Assembly: GCA_900556095.1 (NCBI GenBank)
Contig: USNU01000024.1
Span: forward strand, 1 to 10,919
DNA length: 10,919 nucleotides
Direction of reading: 5' to 3'
Source of the DNA: an uncultured Bacteroidales bacterium
GTDB lineage: Bacteria; Bacteroidota; Bacteroidia; Bacteroidales; Paludibacteraceae
The translations under genes and the position numbers were made by a program. Shown piece after piece: positions 1 to 6,664 of this stretch. Position 1 is the stretch's first letter. Every line of letters starts with the position of its first letter. The notes under the pieces are model-generated. The model was not told the origin of the DNA. It saw only the letters and a list, made by a program, of their open reading frames with translations, and ran no database searches.

Positions 1-340
1 TAACGGACGGATTTTTGGGCGGGGGCATAATCTGACCGAGACACTGCAGGACGTAACCGCACACGCTGAGATGCAGGCACTCACCGCTGCCGCCCAGACC
101 GTAGGGGGCAAGTATTTGCCCGATGCCACACTATATGTTACAGTGGAACCCTGCGTGATGTGTGCAGGGGCTATCGGTTGGGCGCAGATAGGACGTGTAG
201 TCTATGGTTGCGATGACAGCAAACGCGGGTTCCGCCAATTAGCACCGAGTGCCTTACACCCCAAGACGAGTATTACCGCCGGCGTTCTATCCGCCCGCAC
301 CCGCACTCTGATGCAGAATTTCTTTCTGGCACACAGGTAA
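1..340 (+). CDS. tadA: TadA-like tRNA-specific adenosine deaminase, 3' part
   Basis: This is the C-terminal 112 residues of a zinc-dependent deaminase whose 5' end lies outside the window; the reading frame enters at base 2. TadA converts adenosine to inosine at the wobble position of tRNA-Arg(ACG). The sequence shows HAE (codons at 62-70; zinc-ligand His and proton-shuttling Glu) and, 26 residues later, PCVMC (149-163), which supplies the two zinc-binding cysteines. The stretches GRGHN before the first motif and ALHPKT in the C-terminal part are typical of TadA rather than of cytidine or guanine deaminases. The length after HAE fits a complete C-terminus. The gene converges on the DUF1846 gene across a 112-bp gap that contains 11-bp repeats. 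A general nucleoside deaminase of the same fold is the main alternative. Confidence 0.9.
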   Translation, partial: NGRIFGRGHNLTETLQDVTAHAEMQALTAAAQTVGGKYLPDATLYVTVEPCVMCAGAIGWAQIGRVVYGCDDSKRGFRQLAPSALHPKTSITAGVLSARTRTLMQNFFLAHR

Positions 341-365
341 ACAATTTGAAAATGCGGGATGGCTT

Positions 366-398
366 ATCCACTCGCTATCTACTCGTCATCCACTCGTA
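366..398. repeat. Three tandem 11-bp units in a convergent 3' gap
   Basis: Units begin at 366, 377 and 388 and read ATCCACTCGCT, ATCTACTCGTC and ATCCACTCGTA. They are contiguous and exactly 11 bp each, with most changes in the last two bases. They lie between the stops of two converging genes and encode nothing. A further pair with a 10-bp period follows at 413-430. Confidence 0.85.
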
Positions 399-412
399 TT
401 TTTAATGATGAA

Positions 413-430
413 ATTAACGGCTATTAGCGG
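413..430. repeat. Pair of ATTARCGG units, 10-bp period
   Basis: ATTAACGG (413-420) and ATTAGCGG (423-430) lie just downstream of the 11-bp array. On the minus strand they read CCGTTAAT and CCGCTAAT. That is nearly the same unit as the CGTTAATT repeats in the exbD-tonB gap at 4523-4551, so one unit family occurs at two distant intergenic sites. Confidence 0.55.
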
Positions 431-452
431 AAGATCTTAACAGAGTCTTATT

Positions 453-1916
453 TTATTTTTTCTGCACAGGTTCGCAAGTAATCTGTATCCCCAATCGGCG
501 GAAAGTTTTGGTATCCACTTCCGAAAGCATTACCGTAGAGTGTGCCTGGCAGCCGTTGAGGCGCGGCAGTTGCGCCAATGCCTGCGCACAGCGCTCGTCG
601 CTCTGGCTCAAAACGGACAGGGCAACCAACACCTCGTCGGTATGCAAGCGCGGGTTATGCCCCTGCAAGTACGCAATCTTGGTATGCTGAATCGGCGCAA
701 TCATCTCCTGCGGCAGCAGTTTCACCGAGTGGTCGATATGCGCCAGATGTTTCGTGGCATTGATGAGCAACGCCGCCGAGCAGCCCAACAAATCGCCCGT
801 ATGGGCGGTGATGATAGTTCCGTCTTCCAACTCAATCGCCGTTGCCGAAGCGTTCTCCCTGTCGCGGCATGCCTTAGCCGCCACCGTGGTACGACGATAA
901 TCGGGTGTGATACCCAGTTGGCGCAGGAGAAGAGTTATCTTGTTGATTTCCTTTTCGGCGTCGTGTCCGTCGGCAAAAGCGTTGAGCGCGGCATAATACC
1001 GGCGAATCACTTCCTGCTTGCTTGCCTCGTTGCAGACCTCGTCGTCGGAGATACAGAACCCCACCATATTCACGCCCATGTCGGTAGGCGACTTATAGGG
1101 ATTATGCCCGTATATGCCTGTAAACAAGGCGTCTAAGACCGGAAAAATCTCAATGTCCCGATTGTAGTTGATAGCGATGTTTCCGTATGCCTCCAAATGG
1201 AAGGGGTCAATCATATTCACATCGTTCAGGTCTGCCGTAGCCGCCTCGTATGCCACGTTAATCGGGTTTTTGAGGGGCAGGTTCCAAACGGGAAAAGTCT
1301 CGAACTTGGCATACCCCGCCTCTATACCGCGCTGATGTTCGTTGTAGAGTTGCGACAAGCAGACCGCCATCTTACCACTTCCCGGTCCCGGGGCGGTAAC
1401 AATCACCAGCGGGCGCGTCGTCTCCACATAATCGTTCTTGCCAAACCCCTCCGGCGAAGCAATCAGCGACACATTAGTGGGATAGCCGTCTATCAGGCGA
1501 TGATAATACACGCGCACGCCCAAGTTCTCCAGACGGCGGCGATAAGCGTCGGCAGAAGGCTGCCCGTTGTAGTGGGTAATCACCACGCTGCCCACATAGA
1601 AGCCACGCTGCTGAAACTCATCGCGCAGGCGCAGCACGTCCTCATCATAGGTGATACCCAAGTCCTGACGCACTTTGTTGCGCTCGATGTCCATCGCCGA
1701 TATAACTATCAGAATCTCAATACGGTCGGCGAGTTGCGAGAGCATTTGCAACTTCGAATCGGGCTGAAAACCGGGCAGAATACGCGAGGCATGATTGTCG
1801 TCAAACAGTTTGCCACCCAATTCGAGATAGAGTTTGTTGCCGAAAGCGGCAATACGTTCACGAATATGCTCCGACTGTATGCGGATATACTTCTCATTAT
1901 CAAAACCGAGTTTCAT
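453..1916 (-). CDS. DUF1846 family protein (possible nucleotide-binding enzyme)
   Basis: This 487-residue protein matches the DUF1846 family in length and pattern: N-terminal GFDNEKYI, then ILPGF(Q)PDSK, then a central TAPGPGSGK (residues 174-182). The last resembles a P-loop, but nucleotide binding is only inferred. Many members are this size and cytoplasmic; no function is established to my knowledge. There is no signal peptide or membrane segment. The ATG at 1916 is chosen because it opens the conserved MKLGFDNEKYI start and lies 20-27 nt downstream of a Bacteroides-type -7 box (1936-1943). The gene appears monocistronic. It is followed by the permease gene's 3' end upstream and by the convergent tadA gene downstream. 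Family assignment is confident; biochemical role is unknown. Confidence 0.85.
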   Translation of the reverse strand: MKLGFDNEKYIRIQSEHIRERIAAFGNKLYLELGGKLFDDNHASRILPGFQPDSKLQMLSQLADRIEILIVISAMDIERNKVRQDLGITYDEDVLRLRDEFQQRGFYVGSVVITHYNGQPSADAYRRRLENLGVRVYYHRLIDGYPTNVSLIASPEGFGKNDYVETTRPLVIVTAPGPGSGKMAVCLSQLYNEHQRGIEAGYAKFETFPVWNLPLKNPINVAYEAATADLNDVNMIDPFHLEAYGNIAINYNRDIEIFPVLDALFTGIYGHNPYKSPTDMGVNMVGFCISDDEVCNEASKQEVIRRYYAALNAFADGHDAEKEINKITLLLRQLGITPDYRRTTVAAKACRDRENASATAIELEDGTIITAHTGDLLGCSAALLINATKHLAHIDHSVKLLPQEMIAPIQHTKIAYLQGHNPRLHTDEVLVALSVLSQSDERCAQALAQLPRLNGCQAHSTVMLSEVDTKTFRRLGIQITCEPVQKK

Positions 1917-1935
1917 AGATGATTCAATTTGGATA

Positions 1936-1967
1936 CAAAGGTACTACAAAAAATCCTCATTTACAAC
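1936..1967 (-). promoter_or_regulatory. Bacteroides-type promoter of the DUF1846 gene
   Basis: The minus strand carries TACCTTTG (1936-1943), an exact TAnnTTTG -7 box. Twenty nt upstream is GTTG (1964-1967), one mismatch from the TTTG -33 box. Spacing and -7 sequence match the pdxJ promoter at 6610. The predicted start of transcription is a few bases below 1936, giving a leader of only about 15-20 nt. Confidence 0.7.
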
Positions 1968-2072
1968 ACTTCGCGCCATATATTCGGGCGACCGCATTAA
2001 AATACCAAGAAATAGACGCACACATTGGCATAAAGCACATAGCCCCCCGACAAATCCGCGATAAGGATTAAA

Positions 2073-3002
2073 TTATGAATTATGAATTGTGGAGGGATTC
2101 GAGTGCGTGTTGGTAACGAGATAGACACCGGAGAAAACCAACAAGATGGCGATGGCTTGCAGGTAGCCGAACACAGCCAAGCCCATAGCCACAGACGCCA
2201 GACAAGATACTACCGGCTGAAAATAGTTGTAGATAGCCACTTGCGTGGGACACAATACCTGTTGCGCCCAAGTCATCAGAATATAAGCGGCAAACGTGCC
2301 GAAGAACACCACAAACCCCATCTCCCAATAAGAATGTGCGGCAATCGTACTCCACGGCAGCGAAACAATATGCGGCAAGGCAAAAGGACAAATGGTGAGT
2401 GTGGCGAAAAGCATCATCCACTTCATGCAAGTTACCACCGAATACTTCTTTATCAGTTTGCCGAATATGACCAAATAGGACGCAAACGAACACTGCGCCA
2501 ACACACACATCACCGCGCCGAGGGCATCACGATACGGATTGGCCGACGCGACAGAGGCGGTATGCGAGGTGAGAATCACCATCAATGCCCCCGAAAGAGC
2601 CAGACAGATTCCCAAAATCTTCTGCCACGAAACACGCTCGTGCAGAAAGACGGCAGACAGAATCAGCGAGATAATCGGCAAAGTGGTGGTCATAATACTC
2701 GCATTGATAGGAGAGGTGAAACTGACGCCGATAGTGAACATACCCTGATTGAAAGAGATACCACACAACGATGCCAGAAAGAACATACCTATATCGTGCA
2801 AGGGGACTTTCTCCTGCTTTTTGCCCGCCCACGTCATCACGAGCGAGGTCAGCCAGAAACACAATGCCCCACCTGCCACACGAAACGCGACCATATCCAC
2901 GCCGGTGAAATCGGTACGCATTGCGTCCTTTGCCAGGGGAGCCATCAAGCCCCAGATAATGCACGCCAACGCCATGGCTATGTGCCTGATAAACAACTTC
3001 AT
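2073..3002 (-). CDS. EamA/DMT-superfamily membrane permease
   Basis: This 309-residue, highly hydrophobic inner-membrane protein shows the duplicated EamA layout. Domain 1 spans about residues 8-143 and ends with the family-typical sequence ending in FLHERVSWQKILGICLALSG. Domain 2 spans about 165-300 and ends with a matching VVSCLASV...LQAIAILLVFSGVYLV segment. About ten membrane helices can be read. Members export or import amino acids, metabolites or drugs; substrate cannot be predicted here. The start is the ATG at 3002, giving MKLFIRHIAMALACIIWG, a good first helix. The 3' end runs through a 7-bp repeat (AATTATG, AATTATG, AATTGTG at 2071-2091) that encodes the last residues IHNS. The gene stands alone, with its own weak promoter-like signal. 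Confidence 0.88.
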   Translation of the reverse strand: MKLFIRHIAMALACIIWGLMAPLAKDAMRTDFTGVDMVAFRVAGGALCFWLTSLVMTWAGKKQEKVPLHDIGMFFLASLCGISFNQGMFTIGVSFTSPINASIMTTTLPIISLILSAVFLHERVSWQKILGICLALSGALMVILTSHTASVASANPYRDALGAVMCVLAQCSFASYLVIFGKLIKKYSVVTCMKWMMLFATLTICPFALPHIVSLPWSTIAAHSYWEMGFVVFFGTFAAYILMTWAQQVLCPTQVAIYNYFQPVVSCLASVAMGLAVFGYLQAIAILLVFSGVYLVTNTHSNPSTIHNS

Positions 3003-3016
3003 ACTAAAAAAACAGT

Positions 3017-3048
3017 CAAATTACCTTTATAAAAAACCGCACAACAAA
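3017..3048 (-). promoter_or_regulatory. Weak promoter candidate for the EamA permease gene
   Basis: On the minus strand TTTG (3045-3048) is followed after exactly 20 nt by GTAATTTG (3017-3024). The TTTG half of the -7 box is intact, but the TA is shifted by one base. The -33 box overlaps the T-run of the DJ-1 operon terminator. The distance to the ATG at 3002 is short (14 nt). Confidence 0.3.
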
Positions 3049-3073
3049 AGGGAGCACTACGTGTAGTACCCCC
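3046..3073 (-). terminator. Rho-independent terminator after the DJ-1 gene
   Basis: An inverted repeat pairs 3050-3060 with 3063-3073: GGG.G.ACTAC against GTAGT.C.CCC, with two mismatches and a tight loop. On the minus strand the stem is followed by TTTTG. It lies 25 nt after the DJ-1 stop and marks the end of the pdxJ-exbB-exbD-tonB-DJ-1 transcript. Confidence 0.7.
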
Positions 3074-3097
3074 TATTCGATGTATTTCCGAAAAGAA

Positions 3098-3625
3098 TCA
3101 GTATTGCGCCGTATCATACACTTGGTCTGCTACCTCACTGCCTGCCAGTTTCTCAATCAGGCAGAACGCAAAATCACTACTCAGACCGGGCCCTTTCGCC
3201 GTGATGATATTCTTGCTCTCCACTACCAATCCGCCGATATAACTCTCGCCGAGGTATTGCTCAAAGCCGGGGTAGCAAGTGGCTTGTTTGCCCGCCAAAA
3301 TACCCAATTTGCCCAATACCGACGGCGCTGCGCAGATGGCAGCAATCAGTTTACCCGCCTCGTTGTGCTGTACGAGCAAGTCGCACAACGCATGGCAATC
3401 GTCCAACTTGGTGGCACCTCCGGGGAGAATCAGCATTTCCGCATCAGAGAAATCGATGTCTTCGATTAGCCCGTCTGCCTCAATGGCAATGTTGTGAGCA
3501 CCCAATACCATCGCCTTTCCTGTAACGGAAACGGTAGTCAGGTTGATGTTGGCACGACGCAAAAGGTCAACCGTGGTGATAGCCTCGATTTCCTCGAAGC
3601 CATTGTCAAGAAACAAATAATTCAT
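3098..3625 (-). CDS. DJ-1/YajL/PfpI-family protein
   Basis: This 175-residue cytoplasmic protein has all landmarks of the DJ-1 branch: GFEEIE near the start (Glu14 corresponds to Glu18 of human DJ-1), LPGG (67-70), AICAAP with the nucleophilic Cys98, and KGPG (144-147) near the C-terminus. The spacing and the sequence after the cysteine (SVLGKLGIL) place it with YajL and DJ-1, proposed to protect against oxidative stress or repair methylglyoxal-glycated molecules. The deglycase activity is debated, so the reaction is inferred. It starts with ATG at 3625, 23 nt after the tonB stop, with no promoter between, so it is probably the last gene of that operon. ThiJ/4-methyl-5-thiazole monophosphate biosynthesis protein is an older name for the same family. 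Confidence 0.92.
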   Translation of the reverse strand: MNYLFLDNGFEEIEAITTVDLLRRANINLTTVSVTGKAMVLGAHNIAIEADGLIEDIDFSDAEMLILPGGATKLDDCHALCDLLVQHNEAGKLIAAICAAPSVLGKLGILAGKQATCYPGFEQYLGESYIGGLVVESKNIITAKGPGLSSDFAFCLIEKLAGSEVADQVYDTAQY

Positions 3626-3648
3626 AATTAATCCATGCGAAAACGCAA

Positions 3649-4476
3649 TTAGTTAAACTTAAATTTATATGTGATTGTTCCTGTCTGAATTGATTTGTCG
3701 CTCTCCGAGAACTTGGCTTTTCGCGCCGCGTTGAGAGCGAGTTGGAGAGTGGATTTGTCGCTAATCGTAGTACCACGGGTTATCTGTGCATCTTTCACAG
3801 TTCCATCGGGCAATACCCAAATAGAGACGACCACTTTTCCGTCCTGATTAAAGTCATTTTTCGGTTGCGGCAACGCGCCTTTGATAGTACGTCCCTCGAG
3901 CCACAGCGACCAGTTGTTTCCGCCCGATGTGCCATGCCCTGCCACAGGGTTTCCTTTCTGTCCTTCGCCCTTGCTGTCGCCCGTACCTTGTGCACCGGCA
4001 GCGTTGTTACCAAACAGCGAACCCATCGCCGCCGCCTTGTCTTTGGCAGCCTGTTCTTTGGCTTTCTGTTCGGCGAGTGCTTTTTCTTTGGCGATACGCG
4101 CCGCTTCGGCTTGTGCAGCCTTGGCTTTCTCCTGACGCAGACGCTCAGCCTCCGCCTCTTTGCGGGCTTTTTCCTCCTTGTCGCGCTGACGTTGCACGGC
4201 GAGGGTCTCCTCGTCCTCCTGTGTCATCAGATCGTTGTTGGTCGGTTTGGAGGGTGCCGGCGGAGGAGTAACACTCTCCATCGGCGTCGATTGATGTTCC
4301 GGCTCCGGCTGGAAACCACCCGCCTCGCGCACATCGCCGAAAGCCACTTCTATCCCCTCGTCCTCAGGCAATACCGGTGCGCCCATATAGACAAACCACA
4401 ACAACAGGAACAACAACAGCAACGCTACCAGTGTACCTATCGAAGCAATGATATTTGATTTCTGTTTGAGTGTCAT
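3649..4476 (-). CDS. tonB: TonB/TolA-like energy transducer
   Basis: This 275-residue periplasm-spanning protein transmits proton-motive force from ExbB-ExbD to TonB-dependent outer-membrane receptors. It has a short basic N-terminus, one membrane anchor (about 10-30, Leu-rich), a PEDEG and Pro-rich stretch (38-80), a long Lys/Ala/Glu-rich helical rod (about 94-150) like TolA, a Gly-rich hinge (151-187), and a C-terminal TonB-type domain (190-275) with WVLPDGTV and the ending ITYKFKFN. The frame also opens at a TTG at 4485; I prefer ATG 4476 (MTLKQKS), which starts where such proteins usually do. It follows exbD in the same direction after a long 164-nt gap. TolA function is the alternative, because the rod is TolA-like; gene order exbB-exbD-tonB is common in Bacteroidota. 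Confidence 0.88.
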   Translation of the reverse strand: MTLKQKSNIIASIGTLVALLLLFLLLWFVYMGAPVLPEDEGIEVAFGDVREAGGFQPEPEHQSTPMESVTPPPAPSKPTNNDLMTQEDEETLAVQRQRDKEEKARKEAEAERLRQEKAKAAQAEAARIAKEKALAEQKAKEQAAKDKAAAMGSLFGNNAAGAQGTGDSKGEGQKGNPVAGHGTSGGNNWSLWLEGRTIKGALPQPKNDFNQDGKVVVSIWVLPDGTVKDAQITRGTTISDKSTLQLALNAARKAKFSESDKSIQTGTITYKFKFN

Positions 4477-4521
4477 CTTTCCCAAGGCTCCGTCAATATC
4501 CGTATAAGGTCTTTTTATTCT

Positions 4522-4551
4522 CCGTTAATTGCCGTTAATTTATCGTTAATT
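4522..4551. repeat. Three CGTTAATT units at 10-11 bp spacing
   Basis: CGTTAATT begins at 4523, 4533 and 4544, spaced 10 and 11 bp. A degenerate copy, TCTTAATT, begins at 4563, close to the phase expected two turns later. The repeat lies in the untranslated gap between exbD and tonB. The same unit appears inverted at 413-430. Confidence 0.7.
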
Positions 4552-4557
4552 CTCTGT

Positions 4558-4600
4558 ATGGATCTTAATTTTCTCCATATAAAAGCCATTAAAGATCCAT
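4558..4600 (-). other. Long imperfect inverted repeat in the exbD-tonB gap
   Basis: Arm 4558-4569 (ATGGATCTTAAT) pairs with arm 4588-4600 (ATTAAAGATCCAT). There are nine contiguous pairs, one bulged A and three more pairs, around an 18-nt loop. No T-run follows on the minus strand, so it is not a standard terminator. In the operon mRNA it would form a hairpin upstream of tonB, possibly for RNA processing, stability or differential expression. The right arm overlaps two CCATTAAA units (4586, 4597) with an 11-bp period. Confidence 0.6.
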
Positions 4601-4640
4601 TAAAAAAGGCATTATCGTCTTTTGTTCTTTGTTCTCAAAG

Positions 4641-5048
4641 TTACTTTTTGGTAGCAACTACCAGTTTCATTTTATGCTGGTTGGCAATATCCAACACGCG
4701 GACCACCTCTTTGTAGGCGATGTCCTCGTCTGCGTGGAGAGCGATATACATCGTGGAGTCTTGCTGCTGGATGTTGCTCAGGTATGCCTCCAAGTCATCG
4801 GGATTGATAGGTTGGGGTTTTGCCTTGCCCACAGCAACAAAGTAATTGCCCAAATTGTCAATGCTTACTTTCGCCACCACCTGTCGCGTAGTGGTTTTCG
4901 CACGCGACTGGGGCAGGTTGATTTTGATATCATTAGGCGACGACATTGTACTTGCCATCACGAAGAACAACAAAAGCAGGAATATCAAGTCGGTCATCGA
5001 CGACATTGCAAATGTTGCCTCTACCTTATTTCGTCTTTTGAGAGCCAT
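4641..5048 (-). CDS. exbD: ExbD/TolR-family biopolymer transport protein
   Basis: This 135-residue inner-membrane protein is the ion-conducting stator partner of ExbB. The N-terminus is basic (MALKRRNK). It is followed by one membrane helix (about 19-36) that carries the essential Asp20 in MTDLIFLLLLFF, equivalent to Asp25 of E. coli ExbD. The rest is a periplasmic domain with INLPQS after the helix, as in the family. The length is normal. It starts at ATG 5048, 81 nt after the exbB stop. That gap holds 7- and 14-bp repeats but no promoter that I can recognise. Confidence 0.93.
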   Translation of the reverse strand: MALKRRNKVEATFAMSSMTDLIFLLLLFFVMASTMSSPNDIKINLPQSRAKTTTRQVVAKVSIDNLGNYFVAVGKAKPQPINPDDLEAYLSNIQQQDSTMYIALHADEDIAYKEVVRVLDIANQHKMKLVVATKK

Positions 5049-5052
5049 TATC

Positions 5053-5077
5053 AGGACAATGAATTAAGGACAATGAA
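5053..5077. repeat. Direct repeat AGGACAATGAA, 14-bp period
   Basis: AGGACAATGAA occurs at 5053-5063 and 5067-5077, separated by TTA, in the short exbB-exbD gap. It is a perfect 11-bp copy at a 14-bp period, just upstream of exbD. Confidence 0.7.
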
Positions 5078-5106
5078 CAAAAAATAAGAAACTAAATCTT
5101 GCTTAT

Positions 5107-5119
5107 CGATTGCCGATTG
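5107..5119. repeat. CGATTG pair, 7-bp period
   Basis: CGATTG at 5107-5112 and 5114-5119 is followed by TCAATT in the same phase. The repeat sits just behind the exbB stop. It is similar in period to the AATTATG repeat at 2071-2091. Confidence 0.4.
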
Positions 5120-5129
5120 TCAATTTACA

Positions 5130-5825
5130 TTATACCGGTTCGTTGAGGAGGTCCATAAACTCCATCGTACGTGCTTCCAGCAGGCGTACCACACGGTCGA
5201 TGCGTGCGACAAGCATATTGTAGGCAAACATCGCCAAGATACCTACGATAAGACCACCCACCGTGGTAACCATCGCCTCATACATACCCGTACTGAGTGC
5301 CGACATCTCAATCACACCACCGGATGTCTGCGCCATATTGTAGAACGTGCGAATCATACCGAGCACCGTCCCCAGGAAACCGAGCATCGGTGCGCCACCG
5401 GCAATGGTAGCCATAATCACCAAGCCTTTTTCCAACTTGCCGACCTCTAAATTACCCACATTCTCCACCGCCACTTGCACATCCTGCATAGGGCGACCGA
5501 TACGCGTAATACCTTTCTCAATCATGCGTGAAGCAGGGGTGTTGGTCTGCTTGCAGAGGTTCAGAGCAGAGTCAATTTTGCCGTCGTGAATATAGTCGCG
5601 GATACGGTCCATAAAACTCTTGTCCTCTTTGGTGGCGGTTTTTAGCACAACCATACGCTCAATAAATATATAGATTGCCCACGCGAGAAGCAGTGCCAGC
5701 ACAATCATTATCCAGCCGCCATACTGCGCCATGGTCCAAAGGTTAATCGATTCTTCTACAGGCTGTTCGAGAGGCATTTGCCCTATCATTTCAGCCGTCA
5801 TCGCAGTGTCTTGAAGTAACAACAT
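5130..5825 (-). CDS. exbB: ExbB/TolQ/MotA-family proton channel
   Basis: This 231-residue inner-membrane protein forms the pentameric channel of the Ton motor. There are three membrane helices at about 36-56, 136-158 and 183-205, with a cytoplasmic domain between the first two. The family signature is visible as GGAPMLGFLGTVLGMIRTF (143-161) before TM2, and as the Gly-rich TM3 region ALSTGMYEAMVTTVGGLIVG. The first 30 residues form a polar, acidic N-terminal extension, common in Bacteroidota versions. The start is ATG 5825 (MLLLQDTAMT); ATG 5801 is an alternative. It is 28 nt behind pdxJ and therefore likely cotranscribed. Confidence 0.93.
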   Translation of the reverse strand: MLLLQDTAMTAEMIGQMPLEQPVEESINLWTMAQYGGWIMIVLALLLAWAIYIFIERMVVLKTATKEDKSFMDRIRDYIHDGKIDSALNLCKQTNTPASRMIEKGITRIGRPMQDVQVAVENVGNLEVGKLEKGLVIMATIAGGAPMLGFLGTVLGMIRTFYNMAQTSGGVIEMSALSTGMYEAMVTTVGGLIVGILAMFAYNMLVARIDRVVRLLEARTMEFMDLLNEPV

Positions 5826-5853
5826 ATTGTTTCTGTATTGTATTTATTATCAA

Positions 5854-6576
5854 TCAATTATGCAATTGCAAGCAGGCAAGATATTGTTTAATCGTCTCCT
5901 CTATGCCAAGGTATAGCGCGTCGGCGATGAGCGCATGCCCGATACTCACTTCTGCAGTCCATGGGAATGCTTCAATGAACGGGTGCAGGTTGCGCAAGTT
6001 GAGGTCGTGCCCGGCATTCATCTCCATACCTACCTCCCGTACTTTCTCTGCCGCAGCGCGATACATCTCGATAGCCGCAGCGGGGTCGTGGTCGTATAGT
6101 TCGGCATAGGGACCGGTGTACAACTCCACTCTGTCCGCTCCCGCCTGTTTGGCATACTCCACCATCTCGGGGTCGGCGTCCACAAATATGCTCACACGGA
6201 TACCGCAGGCATGGAAACATGCGACCAGACCTTGCAAGTGCGTCAGATGGGTGCGAGTGTCCCAACCGTGGTTGCTGGTGAGTTGCGCCGGATCGTCCGG
6301 CACAAGGGTAACCTGCGTGGGGCGCACCTCTGTAACGAGCGACACGAACTCCTCAGTGGGGTTTCCCTCGATATTAAATTCTGTGGTTATCAGCGACTTG
6401 AGCGCGTACACATCGCTTCGGCGAATATGTCGCTCATCGGGGCGCGGGTGAACGGTAATCCCCTGTGCGCCAAAGTGTTCGCAATCTACGGCAAAACGTT
6501 CCACGTCCGGCAAATTGCCCCCGCGTGCGTTGCGCAGCGTTGCCACTTTATTGATATTTACACTCAGTTTGGTCAT
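5854..6576 (-). CDS. pdxJ: Pyridoxine 5'-phosphate synthase
   Basis: This 240-residue cytoplasmic TIM-barrel enzyme condenses 1-deoxy-xylulose 5-phosphate with 3-amino-2-oxopropyl phosphate, the last step of the DXP-dependent pyridoxal phosphate route. Characteristic motifs are [15 protein letters not shown] at the N-terminus (phosphate and substrate loop), [13 protein letters not shown] (39-51; His43, Arg45 and His50), IEGNPTEEF (69-77, Glu70), [15 protein letters not shown] with His190, and SIGHALI (211-217). Length matches E. coli PdxJ (243). The frame can be extended to a TTG at 6612, but that codon lies inside the -7 box, so ATG 6576 is the start. The gene leads the exbB-exbD-tonB cluster, an arrangement seen in Bacteroidota. 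Confidence 0.95.
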   Translation of the reverse strand: MTKLSVNINKVATLRNARGGNLPDVERFAVDCEHFGAQGITVHPRPDERHIRRSDVYALKSLITTEFNIEGNPTEEFVSLVTEVRPTQVTLVPDDPAQLTSNHGWDTRTHLTHLQGLVACFHACGIRVSIFVDADPEMVEYAKQAGADRVELYTGPYAELYDHDPAAAIEMYRAAAEKVREVGMEMNAGHDLNLRNLHPFIEAFPWTAEVSIGHALIADALYLGIEETIKQYLACLQLHN

Positions 6577-6609
6577 ACAGGTTTGCCTCGAGGAGATTTC
6601 TTTTCGCTG

Positions 6610-6641
6610 CAAAGGTACAACAATTTTCGTGATTGTGCAAA
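6610..6641 (-). promoter_or_regulatory. Consensus Bacteroides-type promoter of the pdxJ-exb-tonB operon
   Basis: The minus strand carries TTTG (6638-6641), exactly 20 nt, then TACCTTTG (6610-6617). Both boxes match the Bacteroides sigma-ABfr consensus (-33 TTTG, -7 TAnnTTTG). The expected transcript start is a few bases past 6610, leaving a leader of about 25-30 nt before ATG 6576. This excludes the upstream TTG as start codon. Confidence 0.85.
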
Positions 6642-6664
6642 CAAAATAACAAGCACAAACGGGT

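Noticed and set aside
431..462. Terminator for tadA (AAGA...TCTT before a T-rich run)
   Set aside because: The stem has only four or five weak pairs and the T-rich run is partly the 3' coding end of the opposing gene.
1197..1922. A 241-codon plus-strand open frame opposite the DUF1846 gene
   Set aside because: The minus-strand product is a recognisable family over its full length; the plus-strand product has no motif.
2082..3032. A 316-codon open frame on the plus strand opposite the EamA permease gene
   Set aside because: It is rich in His, Arg and Gln with no domain. It mirrors the well-supported permease in the opposite strand and is a shadow frame.
4477..4485. TTG start three codons upstream of the tonB ATG
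   Set aside because: ATG 4476 gives the usual short basic N-terminus before the anchor; nothing supports TTG.
6577..6612. N-terminal extension of PdxJ from a TTG codon at 6612
   Set aside because: The TTG overlaps the -7 box of the promoter, and PdxJ proteins begin at the [10 protein letters not shown] position.
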